64,000 bases of DNA from Rheinheimera aquimaris (GTDB taxonomy: Bacteria > Pseudomonadota > Gammaproteobacteria > Enterobacterales > Alteromonadaceae), in the NCBI RefSeq assembly GCF_020531985.1, contig NZ_JAJAVQ010000002.1, positions 496,001-560,000 of the forward strand, written 5' to 3'. How positions within the stretch are numbered: position 1 is the stretch's first letter; each line of letters opens with the position of its first letter. Shown here piece by piece: positions 12,401 to 19,524 of the stretch. The translations under genes were made by a program, and so were the position numbers. The notes below the pieces were generated by a model that was not told where the DNA came from, did no database searches, and was given only the letters and a program-made list of their open reading frames with translations.

Positions 12401-13546
12401 ACCAAAAGTCGATGTTAAGTCGATTGTCTGAGAGGCGTTCTGGTTATCGCTGAAACAGCGCGCAGTTGTCACAGTTACATTTGTACTACCCACATTGCTG
12501 TTGGCGCTGTTATACCCTGTGATGACCAGGTTGACACTTGGTGTCCCCGGAGGCCCGCTATCGACGCAAAGTTTTAATTCATGCAATTCAAACGTACTGG
12601 TAAATGCTGCATTAGCAGCAAACTGCAGCCGTGCGCCTATATAGTCAAAGCTCCCATAGCCTCCTGAGGTATCAACCGCTGTCATTCCACCATCAGTACC
12701 GGCAGTATCAAAATTAGTAACCCCGCCCTCCAAACCACTAATTACAATTCTGTTGTCTGGCGTAGTGATGGAAGGTGTGGCATACGCATAAGCAAAGTCC
12801 GCCGGTCGGTATGTTGTTGGCGCTAATACTCCGCTAAAATCTGCCAAAGCTTTGGTTGAGAATGCTGCTCCAGTATTTATGTCTCCACGCTGAATTTCTA
12901 ACTCCCAGTCACCACCTTGTTCCGGATTGCCGGTAAAGTTGTTTGAAGCAGCTAAATCAGCATGAGTATTGGTTTGCAGGATATCGAGAAATTCGGCGCC
13001 GGCGTCGCCTTGTGCCAGATTACAACCGTATAGCAGCAGGTCAGCACCGGCTGCCAGTGCGCCATTTAAGGCACTAAACAGGCTTAACTCAGTTTGTAAC
13101 TTTGCCGCATCAATACGGCCACTGCCAAGCAGTAAGGCACCTTGTTCAGCATGTGATACCAGATGCAGTGCCGTTAGCCCCTGATACTGCTGCAAAATAG
13201 CAGTGAGTTGCTGCAAGCCGTCGGTGTCAGCAGTTAGCTCAACAATGTCGGTGCCTGGTTTGGCGGCCTTATAAAACAGCGCTTTATCCGGTACCGCGCT
13301 GTCTATAATAATCAGTTCGCGTACCGAGCTGGCCTGCACCAGCTGAAGCTGATCCTCTGCAGTATTGGCAGCGGGATTAGCCTTGTTTTTGTGCGTATTG
13401 CCAGGCAGTACAAGATCGGTAGCTGCTGCTTGTCGGGTCGCTGCCAGATAACTGCGCTGATAAGTATTGCTACCGGCAACTGGCATGGCATAACCAGCCA
13501 AAGGCAGCATCAGGCCGGATAACGCGGTAAGAATATTTTTTTGCAT
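6422..13546 (-). CDS. Giant repeat-rich surface/secreted protein: DUF4347, Ig/FnIII/cadherin-like repeats, GlyGly-CTERM
   Basis: A 2374-residue exported protein. In order: signal peptide (about 1-25); DUF4347 domain (about 75-235, containing LHLVSHAEQGALLLGSG and DLLLYGCNLAQGDAGAEFLD); a beta-rich region; Ig-like repeats (about 415-760); three near-identical modules of about 174 residues, each an FnIII domain plus a segment with PGAQNFGTTPTLTATSDSGL, and a fourth FnIII (about 770-1380); two He_PIG-type domains (GTPSSEH, GTPQRSD); cadherin-like repeats with NDTDPDND; a thrombospondin-type-3-like calcium motif (DTDQDGLPDALEGSGDVDGN, about 1950); two more cadherin-like repeats; and a terminal GlyGly-CTERM tail (SGGAVNPWLLALLALSVLRR). 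GlyGly-CTERM proteins are type II secretion substrates processed by rhombosortase. Likely an adhesin or matrix protein. AAGGA precedes the start by 9 bp, inside the 12-bp gap after the sulfotransferase gene. Confidence 0.9.
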   Translation of the reverse strand: MQKNILTALSGLMLPLAGYAMPVAGSNTYQRSYLAATRQAAATDLVLPGNTHKNKANPAANTAEDQLQLVQASSVRELIIIDSAVPDKALFYKAAKPGTDIVELTADTDGLQQLTAILQQYQGLTALHLVSHAEQGALLLGSGRIDAAKLQTELSLFSALNGALAAGADLLLYGCNLAQGDAGAEFLDILQTNTHADLAASNNFTGNPEQGGDWELEIQRGDINTGAAFSTKALADFSGVLAPTTYRPADFAYAYATPSITTPDNRIVISGLEGGVTNFDTAGTDGGMTAVDTSGGYGSFDYIGARLQFAANAAFTSTFELHELKLCVDSGPPGTPSVNLVITGYNSANSNVGSTNVTVTTARCFSDNQNASQTIDLTSTFGSNYDLKRFVISYNGTPPSDRYFVFKSVTLDDIKAPDATPPTVSSINRVTSALTNATNVDYTVAFSENVTGVNTSDFTMTATGTTSGSVASVTPVNASTYTVAVNGISGDGTLRLDLNNAGTGIADTAGNAITTGYTSGQLYTFDHTAPTVTSVTSSTANGTYKAGDSISIQVSFGESVTVTGTPQLTLETGTTDRIASYLTGTGSNQLTFAYTVQAGDTSADLDYVGINALALNGGTIRDAAGNSASLTLASPGTSNSLSANKNIIIDGVAPTVTSVSVPANNTYIAGQNLDFTVNASENIIVDTSGGTPQIAVVVGATTRQASYLSGSGSPAIVFRYTVIPGDFDANGVTITGTIDANSGTLKDTVGNNMNLTLNNVASTASVLVDGLTVPDAPTISTATAGDSQATVTFTAPVNNGGTAITTYTATGSPGGATGNCAGPAACNITVNGLTNGTAYTFTVTATNAKGTSVASAASNAVTPKAAQTITFANPGAQNFGTTPTLTATSDSGLTVTFSSSTTGVCTITGGGALSFVTAGSCTINADQPGDAATNAATTVSRTFTVNAVVPGAPTVATATAGDSQASVNFTAPANTGGTTITGYTVTSNPDGFTGVGAGSPIVVTGLTNGTPYTFTITATNSAGTGAASAASNSVTPAAVQTITFNNPGAQNFGTTPTLTATSDSGLTPTFTSSTTGVCTITTGGTLTFVTTGTCTINADQAGDSSYLPAAQISRSFTVNPVVPAPPTSPAATAGDTQASVAFVAPLNTGGSAITSYTVTTNPADVAPLNGAASPIVVTGLTNGQAYTFTVTANNAAGTGPASAASNSITPAAIQTITFANPGAQNFGTSPTLTATSDSGLTPTFTSSTTAVCTITSGGALTFVTAGSCTINADQAGNASYLPATQVSRTFAVNAVLPGAPVIGSAAAGNSQATISFTAPASNGGTAISSYTVTSNPGNFTASGASAPLTVTGLTNGTTYTFTVTATNSAGTSAASGASNSVTPQQSNRAPTIGGAPATTVLQGNAYSFVPTAADADDDTLTFSITNMPVWASFNTSSGALTGTPSSEHVGVTAGVIISVSDGTTSAALPAFSIEVTASNAAPTISGTPAVSVNMNTAYLFEPVAEDSDSDELTFSISNKPAWASFSTSTGALSGTPQRSDVGTTQSIVISVSDGELSASLPAFNLQVVAVNEAPQAENDSFSLPFSLSGTYTLNVLANDTDPDNDSLSITFAKTSIGTVLVQNNQLQLTAPENFSGVIHLSYSITDGEFNDSADVALQIEGSNPDAPVVTVPDDLTVNATGLFTKVDVGVAMAIDRNGNRLAVALDKDSLLFSPGEHQLYWTATDAEGVSSTASQVLRVQPLVSLSKAQTVANNSKVTVDIILNGEAPSYPVEVGYSVGGSAAAGDHDLVAGTVQITSGLRASIDFNVFADLSNVSEKDVIVTLSSGPNLTPNASTSVTITEANLPPMVQLTVMQQGVATSLVTSIGGPITVKASVTDVNTGDTHSYSWQLPQNIDFTDNGDSIRFAPDNLSGAQQVQVEVTDSAGTTVQAADYFRVIAALPVLDTNQDTDQDGLPDALEGSGDVDGNGIPNYLDNMPSTNILPQQINTTNAFLMECDPGVLCRLGRFALAGQSGGAELFSNELQSVHSIPADTGFKAVGGIFDFAVTDLPARGQSVRIVIPQAAPIPAGGIYRKFSRGQWESFVVDSNNLVASATGATGYCPPPGAAQWQPGLIAGNWCVQLTIEDGGPNDDDGQVNSAVVDPGTVAVPVTDNIAPLAGDDAYSVQWNQTHQLNVLDNDTDADGDTLTIQQASANFGTVVISEDGQSLWYTPPQDFIGHAVVNYSIADGNNGSANATANVTVYYNRPPSLTDSTASTDDKTAIEINVLANASDADGDTLSISSAAAQQGTVAITAAQTLRYTPKAGFSGTDEISVQISDGRGGTAQAKVSVTVQAVPPVVTPPEKSSGGAVNPWLLALLALSVLRRSRYNRRH
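9390..11240 (-). repeat. Intragenic tandem repeat, three ~520-bp units plus a terminal half unit
   Basis: The motif GGTACCAAAGTT occurs at about 9863, 10385 and 10904, so the unit is about 520 bp (173-174 codons). Each unit encodes one FnIII domain followed by a short beta module with a CTIT...GTCTINADQ cysteine pair. The repeats stay in frame and are protein-coding. Their high DNA identity makes the copy number prone to change by recombination. Confidence 0.85.
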
Positions 13547-13558
13547 CGTTATGATCCT

Positions 13559-14395
13559 TTACTTGGCGCTGTCAGAGGTTTGAGTTGCAGCAATAATGTG
13601 GGCGGCGGTGCCGGTTTTGTCTTGCCAGAAATCCATATCCTGATATTTAGCGAATAAATCCGGTGGCAAAATACTGCGGCGTGATTTGAACTCCACTTTT
13701 TTTCTGACGGAATGCAAACCTTTAACGCCAAGTTTTTGATCAAAATCGCTTTCTTCGTAATCGACCTGGTCAAAATTATGTTTAAACGGCGTTTCGCCAA
13801 GAAACTGATACAACAATTCGATGCTGCGAGCCGGGTGCCGTGTCAGAATATCGTAATCAATCAGCAGCAGCCGGTCTGAGAACTCACCGTAGTAAGCTTC
13901 TTTCAAAGCAGTCCAGGCGCTTCCAACGGCGCCGCCGGCATTAATTAATGCTTCGCTGCGGCTATATACCGTTTGCCGGTTGGTTGCGTTAAACATTCTG
14001 CTGTAGTCAAATGGATTCTTACGGTAAATCACTTCAAAGCTATCCATAATCCAAGCGGGATTACGCACACAGCAAATCACTTTAAAATCGTCAAATAATT
14101 CAACCAACTGATGCATCTTGGCTGTCCAGTGCCGATTAGTATCGAACAACACGGGTTGGTCTTTGTCGGCGTAGTAGGCATCGAACAACGCCCGGCAAAT
14201 TGTCTTACGTTTAGTTTCATCAAAAAACGAGTAAGACTCGCTGGCCGCGCCCATTTGCTCTAAAGCACCATTAACTAAACCGGCGACCGGACTGCTCATT
14301 GCAGCATGAAAACGCGGATTTTGACGAAGGATACCAGCTAACAAGGTCGAACCAGAGCGAGGTAAGCCAGAAATAAAGTGGATCTGTTGGGGCAT
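13559..14395 (-). CDS. Sulfotransferase family protein
   Basis: A 278-residue cytoplasmic protein of the PAPS-dependent sulfotransferase fold. The 5'-phosphosulfate loop is at the N-terminus (SGLPRSGSTLLAGIL, about 9-23). The 3'-phosphate-binding segment follows as CVRNPAWIMDSF (about 115-126). There is no signal peptide or membrane segment. The family transfers sulfate from PAPS to hydroxyls of sugars, tyrosines or small molecules; the acceptor is not evident here. Its stop is 12 bp upstream of the giant surface-protein start, so the two form a two-gene operon. The neighbouring protein, or a glycan on it, is an obvious acceptor candidate, but this is inference. Confidence 0.85.
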   Translation of the reverse strand: MPQQIHFISGLPRSGSTLLAGILRQNPRFHAAMSSPVAGLVNGALEQMGAASESYSFFDETKRKTICRALFDAYYADKDQPVLFDTNRHWTAKMHQLVELFDDFKVICCVRNPAWIMDSFEVIYRKNPFDYSRMFNATNRQTVYSRSEALINAGGAVGSAWTALKEAYYGEFSDRLLLIDYDILTRHPARSIELLYQFLGETPFKHNFDQVDYEESDFDQKLGVKGLHSVRKKVEFKSRRSILPPDLFAKYQDMDFWQDKTGTAAHIIAATQTSDSAK

Positions 14396-14515
14396 TAGAG
14401 CGGCACATCATTGTAGTTATTTTAGGCAAGTTTGGGGGATGAAAGCATCTGCCGCAAGTTATATATTCAGTTTGTGTTCATTTTATTTTTCAAAAATTTC
14501 AGGCTTTACTGTTGA

Positions 14516-15406
14516 TTATTTTAGCAATATCAGAATTGTACCAAACACAGTCAGCAAAGCCCCTAACCAAGCGCCCCAGGCTGGGCTGAGTTTGTACACC
14601 AGCCACAGCAGCGGCAGTACTACCACCGGGCTGACCGACGATAAAATCGCTACCATGCCGGCGTCACCATAGCGCAGCGCATATAGCAGTAAAGTCATGC
14701 CGAGCACCATCGACAGTGCAGCATTACCCAGTACCAGTAAAAACACCTTTTTTGTCATGGGCAAATAAGCGCGGGCAACTCTCACGCCGAGCATAAAAAT
14801 CAACTGGTGCAGCAAAAAGGCAGTAGTCATACGCACCGCGCTGGCCGATACTGCATCGATATCGGTTTCCATCAGCGGTTTTAACATTAAGGTGGCAACG
14901 GCCTGACACAGTGCAGAGAGCAGCCCCAGTGCAATGCCGGATTTCAATTGGCTTTGGTTTGCCTCCCAGGCATGTTGCTCGGCTTTACGCTTGCCGAATA
15001 GAATCGCCACCATCACACCGCTAATCAGCATGCTGCTGCCGACCAACGTCCAACCCCATTGGGTTTCGCCTAAAAACAGATATGCCAGAATGACTGAGAA
15101 CAGCGAGTGGGTAGCAAACAGCACTCCGGCGCGGCGCGGACCGAGCCGGTTCATTGAGGCAAACAGGGCGGTATCGCCGATAAAAATACCAATCGCGCCG
15201 GATAATACCAGCACGGTGCTGCTGCTTAGTGTGAGGCTGGCCCAGCCGCCACTGCTTAGCGAGATGCACCACAAGATGCTACCGGCACACAGCATACGCC
15301 AGCGGGTAAAGTAAAAAGCGCCCAAGTGGGTAGAGGCTTGCGCCGACATTAAGCTGCCCAGTGCCCAACAGGTTGCGGCGGCCAGGGCCAGATACTCGTA
15401 AGACAA
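14516..15406 (-). CDS. EamA/DMT-family transporter
   Basis: A 296-residue protein with ten hydrophobic segments arranged as two EamA repeats (about 1-135 and 150-295), the usual length and architecture of drug/metabolite transporters. The first repeat begins with MSYEYLALAAATCWALGSL. The second ends with the typical LLWLVYKLSPAWGAWLGALL segment. The substrate cannot be inferred: family members export amino acids, sugars or drugs. It is monocistronic, separated from the downstream sulfotransferase gene by about 120 bp and divergent from the potassium-channel gene. Confidence 0.88.
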   Translation of the reverse strand: MSYEYLALAAATCWALGSLMSAQASTHLGAFYFTRWRMLCAGSILWCISLSSGGWASLTLSSSTVLVLSGAIGIFIGDTALFASMNRLGPRRAGVLFATHSLFSVILAYLFLGETQWGWTLVGSSMLISGVMVAILFGKRKAEQHAWEANQSQLKSGIALGLLSALCQAVATLMLKPLMETDIDAVSASAVRMTTAFLLHQLIFMLGVRVARAYLPMTKKVFLLVLGNAALSMVLGMTLLLYALRYGDAGMVAILSSVSPVVVLPLLWLVYKLSPAWGAWLGALLTVFGTILILLK

Positions 15407-15483
15407 AAGGTTAGTCCGGCGAAAACAGGTGGCGTATTATAAAAAGGCCACTGCAAAAATACTATGGAAACCCGGGAGTCATT

Positions 15484-16284
15484 ATGGCCGATCGCCATGT
15501 TGCCACGCTTCGTCATCGTCTGGCTTGTCAGTTAGATCCCAGCCTTAACCGTCAGGATGGTTTAACACCGCTCAATGCGCTGATTACACTGGTTATTATT
15601 ATTGGTATCGTCATGGCGGTGCTGCAAACTGAGCCAAAACTATACCGTGGCAATGAACTTTGGTTTCGCTTTAGTGAGTTGTTGTTTGGCAGCCTGTTCC
15701 TGCTGGAATACTTGGCGCGGGTATGGACCTGCATTGAAAACGACGGTATTAAACATCGCTGGCAGTATGTGTTTTCATTTGTGGCATTGGCCGATCTGGC
15801 CGCAGTATTAGTGGCGTTCTCAGTATATCTGGGTAACGGCGGTATTTTGCTACGTTTACTGTTGCTGATCCGCATTATCAGGCTGGCGCGGCTGGGGCGA
15901 TTTTCTATTGCGCTCGATTGTATTCTGGAAGCGGTACGTAGCCGAGGGTACGAGCTGTTAATCAGCGCGATTTTTGCCGGTATTTTGCTGCTGGTGTCAT
16001 CCACGCTGCTGTATTTGGTCGAAGGGCCGCATCAGCCTGAAGCCTTTGGCTCGATATTACGCAGTGCCTGGTGGGCCATCGCCACTCTGACCACCGTCGG
16101 TTACGGCGATGTGTATCCGATCACCAGTTTAGGCCGGTTTTGCGCCGGCTTAACGGCTATTACCGGTGTCTGCATTATTGCGGTGCCTACCGGCATTCTG
16201 GCGTCAGCATTCAGCGATGCTATCAGTGTGGCGAAAGAGCGCCACCGCAAACTGCCAAAAATTCTGGAGCGGGAAAAAGACTAG
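15484..16284 (+). CDS. Voltage-gated-type potassium channel
   Basis: A 266-residue six-transmembrane ion channel. The S4-like helix has regularly spaced arginines (LLRLLLLIRIIRLARLGRF, Arg124, 130, 133, 136, 139). The pore helix and selectivity filter read TLTTVGYGDVYP (filter TVGYGD, 204-209), which is the K+ signature. S6 contains GVCIIAVPTGILASAF. The C-terminal tail is short and basic, without RCK or cyclic-nucleotide domains. The start follows GGGAG by 6 bp. It is convergent with the hotdog-fold gene, with only 6 bp between the stops. The role is presumably control of membrane potential or K+ flux. Confidence 0.92.
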   Translation: MADRHVATLRHRLACQLDPSLNRQDGLTPLNALITLVIIIGIVMAVLQTEPKLYRGNELWFRFSELLFGSLFLLEYLARVWTCIENDGIKHRWQYVFSFVALADLAAVLVAFSVYLGNGGILLRLLLLIRIIRLARLGRFSIALDCILEAVRSRGYELLISAIFAGILLLVSSTLLYLVEGPHQPEAFGSILRSAWWAIATLTTVGYGDVYPITSLGRFCAGLTAITGVCIIAVPTGILASAFSDAISVAKERHRKLPKILEREKD

Positions 16285-16290
16285 GCAGGT

Positions 16291-16788
16291 TCAGCGCTTT
16301 TTCGGGATCCATGCCCAGGTCATCTTAGCGCTGACCGGCTCAACATTGACGCTGTCGGTAATGGTTACCGCAACGGTGACTTCGCCTTTATCCTCGTTGT
16401 GCATTGCCGCGATTTGCTCGTCAGTCAGCGTGGCGATGGCGGTTAGGTCACCGCTGGAGCGTTTAATGTAGTCTATCTGCATTTGCTTTAGCAGCGGCAA
16501 TTTGCTGTCGGGCAGGTGAATGCCGACTAAAAAGCCGGTGGCCGATTCGGCCAGCAAGCCGGTAGCGGCAGCATGCACTGAGCCAATATGATTCTGCGCC
16601 TTTTTCCGGTTTTTCAGCCGCAGCACCGAGCGGTTGCCTTTTAGCTCTAACACTTCTACACCGGCGGTGCCGGCAAACTTAATTACCCGGCCAAATACCG
16701 TGCTTAGTGCAAAGGCCTGCAACGATTTTGGCAGCTGATAGCACTTATTGACGATGCGCTGCAGTTTATTGGGTTTGGCTTGGCTCAT
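16291..16788 (-). CDS. DUF4442/PaaI-type hotdog-fold protein, putative thioesterase
   Basis: A 165-residue single hotdog domain. The segment NHIGSVHAAATGLLAESATG (about 86-105) resembles the hotdog helix with its N-terminal active-site region in PaaI-like and DUF4442 proteins. The family includes acyl-CoA thioesterases, but many members are uncharacterised and no activity is demonstrated for this type. It is probably cytoplasmic. It is the sole gene in its transcription unit as far as can be seen, 64 bp downstream of the exonuclease gene on the same strand, so read-through is possible. Confidence 0.75.
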   Translation of the reverse strand: MSQAKPNKLQRIVNKCYQLPKSLQAFALSTVFGRVIKFAGTAGVEVLELKGNRSVLRLKNRKKAQNHIGSVHAAATGLLAESATGFLVGIHLPDSKLPLLKQMQIDYIKRSSGDLTAIATLTDEQIAAMHNEDKGEVTVAVTITDSVNVEPVSAKMTWAWIPKKR

Positions 16789-16852
16789 TGTGGTCTGACC
16801 TGTTGTGGCTTTTGCGCACTATGCCAAGTGGCTGCACCAAATGCAAGGGTGA

Positions 16853-17605
16853 CTAACACCATAGTTCACTCACCGGCGTGTCGGGGCTAAAGTGTGCACC
16901 CAGTTGGGCACGAAACAGTTCGGCACAGGCCAGTGCATCGGTAGCGGCATGATGCGGTCGGTAGTGCGGCAAGCCATAGCGTAAGCGGCTGTCTGCTAAC
17001 CTTATCGATAGTGGCTTTTTACCGCGAAGTTGCTGCCACAAGCTCAATGCTTTGCGCCGGTGCAATCTGGCCTCCAGCACCATAGTATCAATTACCGGAA
17101 AGTAAAAACTTTGCCCCAACCGTGCGCTGACTGCGGCATGCAGAAACGGCCGTTCAATGCCACGGTAATGCACTATCACCACTTTGCCCGCCATCAGCTG
17201 GAGTAACTGCGGTAACACGCTGCTGAGATCCGGCGCCTGCTCAATATCAGAATGGGTAATACGATGCAGCGTAACCGATTCATCACTAAGGGCAAAACGA
17301 GGTTTTAACAGCCATTGCTGTGCCTCTGACGCATAAATTTGCGTTAAGTCCATTGGCAGCAGGCCAATGCTGACAATACCGCTGCTGGCAGGATCCAGCC
17401 CGGTGGTTTCAATATCCAGTGCCAGCAAGGGCGTGTCGCTAATCGGGGTGTCAGGTGCCACCATACCGGCCTGATAAAACTGCTTTAGCAGGGTATGCTG
17501 ATTGTGTTCAGCTTGCTGCTGGTAATACTGCTGCCAATCGCTGATGGCCGGGTCGGTTTGCCGGCTGGTGGGACGTTTTAGCCCGGACGGGCCCAAATAC
17601 AGCAT
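16853..17605 (-). CDS. DnaQ-type 3'-5' exonuclease
   Basis: A 250-residue DEDDh exonuclease domain protein, related to the epsilon subunit of DNA polymerase III. ExoI motif is LALDIETTGLD (Asp64, Glu66). ExoIII motif is HAATDALACAE (His219, Asp223). A 60-residue N-terminal extension precedes the fold. The genuine replicative DnaQ is normally encoded next to rnhA, so this is a paralogue of unknown nucleic-acid or nucleotide substrate. It begins 2 bp after the stop of the cNMP/CBS/nucleotidyltransferase gene. That tight linkage indicates a shared function, probably signalling rather than replication. Confidence 0.88.
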   Translation of the reverse strand: MLYLGPSGLKRPTSRQTDPAISDWQQYYQQQAEHNQHTLLKQFYQAGMVAPDTPISDTPLLALDIETTGLDPASSGIVSIGLLPMDLTQIYASEAQQWLLKPRFALSDESVTLHRITHSDIEQAPDLSSVLPQLLQLMAGKVVIVHYRGIERPFLHAAVSARLGQSFYFPVIDTMVLEARLHRRKALSLWQQLRGKKPLSIRLADSRLRYGLPHYRPHHAATDALACAELFRAQLGAHFSPDTPVSELWC

Positions 17606-17607
17606 AG

Positions 17608-19488
17608 TCAGGCCCGAAAGTGAAATTTAAGGAATTTTTGCGCATTACTCAGCACCGAAAAGGCTTCTTTTAAATGTTTACGCTCAAACTCAGACAGCCG
17701 CTCCGGCACGACATTGTTGTCTGGCGTTTCACCGGCCTGCAAGGCCAGAGCTTGCTGGCGGATACGCGTCATGGCGATCACTTCACAGGCGTCACGTAAA
17801 TCTTCACCGCGGCCGTTAGGCAGCACCTTGGCGGCGATAATATCACGCAACCGCTCAAAAGAGTTGGTGGCGGACGAACCCAGTGCCAGCGCGTGCACGC
17901 GGATTAAATCGGCCATCGGGGCCGTGCCGCGGCGTTTGATATTCAGGCTGTTGTTTTGCCGGCCGTCGTTTTCCATCACAAAGTCTTTAAAAAAGCCCAG
18001 CGGCGGCGTGCGTTGCAGCGCATTGCGTGTCATGCAGGCGAGAAACTGCGGCCGGGTTTTTGCTGTGGAAGCGATCAGCTGATTTAGCTCATCAGCCCAT
18101 TGGGTTTTACCCCAGACGGCGTCTAAATCGAAGAAAATATTCGCATGCAGTAAACGTTCAGCGCTGGGCTGTTCAATCCAATCGGTAAAGTACTGCTGCC
18201 ACACTCGTAGCGGCTGGCGCCACTGGGCGTTGGTGGCCATAATATTGCCGCTGCAATAGCTGTAACCGCACTGAGCCAGGCCGTCGCAGACAAAGGCCGC
18301 CAGCTGCTGAAAATAAGCATCGTGCTGGCTCGGATCAAAGCTGTTATCCAGCACCAGAGCATTGTCCTGATCGGTGACAATAAGCTGCTCGTCACGCGCC
18401 ATAGATCCCAGCGCTAAAAAGCAATAAGGTACCGGCGGCGGCCCCAGTTGCTGTTCAGCCAGCTCCAGCAAGCGCTGTTTAAAACTGCGGCCAATGGCCG
18501 CCATGGCGCTGCCAATCATATGTGAGTTGGCGTCTTCATTTACCATCCGTACAAAGCAGGCTTTAACATCTTTTAGCAGGGCGCTGAGCTCCGCTACCGA
18601 TTGCTGACGGAAAATACTGCTGACGACAAATAAGCTGTTTTGCGACTCGTAACGGATAATATCCGATAACGCCAGCACACCCACCGGGCGCGCCTGCTGC
18701 ATTACCGGAAGGTGATGCACATTGTGGCGCAGCATCAGCATCATGGCTTCAAACAGATATTGGTGTTGCTCAATCGTGACCAGGTTGGTAGACATAATGT
18801 CGCTGACGCTGGTTTCCGATTTTAACCCGGGGGCAACTAAACGGGAGCGGATATCGCGGTCGGTAATAATGCCCGCCAGTGCTCCGGTTTGCGCTGTTTC
18901 AGCCTGGTTTGTGCTTGCAGTGTCATGCACTATTAACAAGCAGGACACACCATGTTCTGTCATGGTTTGTGCTGCCTGCCATACATTGGCGCTACTGGCC
19001 AGACACACCGGCTCACGCTGTAGCAGGGTGCTTATTTTCGCACTGAGTAAGTCGGCTTCTGCCTGTTTCGCCGCCCGCGTCGATTTACGTCGTTCGGTAT
19101 CACCTACTTCAACGTAGTCGGCAAAAAACTCATTATTGTCAAATAGCTGCTGAAATACATGCTCGGGAATAAAGTAAATTAACGTGTCTTCCAGTGCGGT
19201 TGCCGGAAAACGTACCTTGCCGCCACGCAGCAGGCCTTGCTCGCCGAAAATACCACCTTCGCTTAAGCGGTTGTACAAATCGCCATTACGACGGAAGGTT
19301 TCCACCGCGCCGCTGCGGATCAGATGCAGCGCATGCAGCGGTTCGTTGTAGCGCAGTATCTCGCTGCCGGCCTGAAAATAACCGACATTGATACTTTGCG
19401 CTAACTGCAGTTGCTGCTCTGGCGGCAATTCCTGAAACGGTGAATGCCGCTGCAAAAACTGCAATATTTCAATTTGCTCTATTTCCAT
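17608..19488 (-). CDS. cNMP-binding / CBS-pair / DUF294 putative nucleotidyltransferase
   Basis: A 626-residue soluble multidomain regulator. Order: cyclic-nucleotide-binding-type domain (about 15-130, with GEQGLL), CBS pair (about 155-285, with ITDRDIRSRL and VGVLALSDI), DUF294 nucleotidyltransferase-like domain (about 310-440), and the DUF294 C-terminal helical domain (about 470-620). The nucleotidyltransferase signature LALGSMARDEQLIVTDQDNA has the expected Gly-Ser, Arg and Asp-x-Asp positions, so it may be active, as in the related GlnD/GlnE fold. In other proteobacteria this family often sits beside a DnaQ-like exonuclease and a solute:sodium symporter such as ActP. Here the transporter is BCCT-type, 36 bp upstream. 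It presumably senses adenine nucleotides. Confidence 0.88.
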   Translation of the reverse strand: MEIEQIEILQFLQRHSPFQELPPEQQLQLAQSINVGYFQAGSEILRYNEPLHALHLIRSGAVETFRRNGDLYNRLSEGGIFGEQGLLRGGKVRFPATALEDTLIYFIPEHVFQQLFDNNEFFADYVEVGDTERRKSTRAAKQAEADLLSAKISTLLQREPVCLASSANVWQAAQTMTEHGVSCLLIVHDTASTNQAETAQTGALAGIITDRDIRSRLVAPGLKSETSVSDIMSTNLVTIEQHQYLFEAMMLMLRHNVHHLPVMQQARPVGVLALSDIIRYESQNSLFVVSSIFRQQSVAELSALLKDVKACFVRMVNEDANSHMIGSAMAAIGRSFKQRLLELAEQQLGPPPVPYCFLALGSMARDEQLIVTDQDNALVLDNSFDPSQHDAYFQQLAAFVCDGLAQCGYSYCSGNIMATNAQWRQPLRVWQQYFTDWIEQPSAERLLHANIFFDLDAVWGKTQWADELNQLIASTAKTRPQFLACMTRNALQRTPPLGFFKDFVMENDGRQNNSLNIKRRGTAPMADLIRVHALALGSSATNSFERLRDIIAAKVLPNGRGEDLRDACEVIAMTRIRQQALALQAGETPDNNVVPERLSEFERKHLKEAFSVLSNAQKFLKFHFRA

Positions 19489-19524
19489 TGTGCTTATATT
19501 CCTGCCTGCGTATATGCCACGGTC

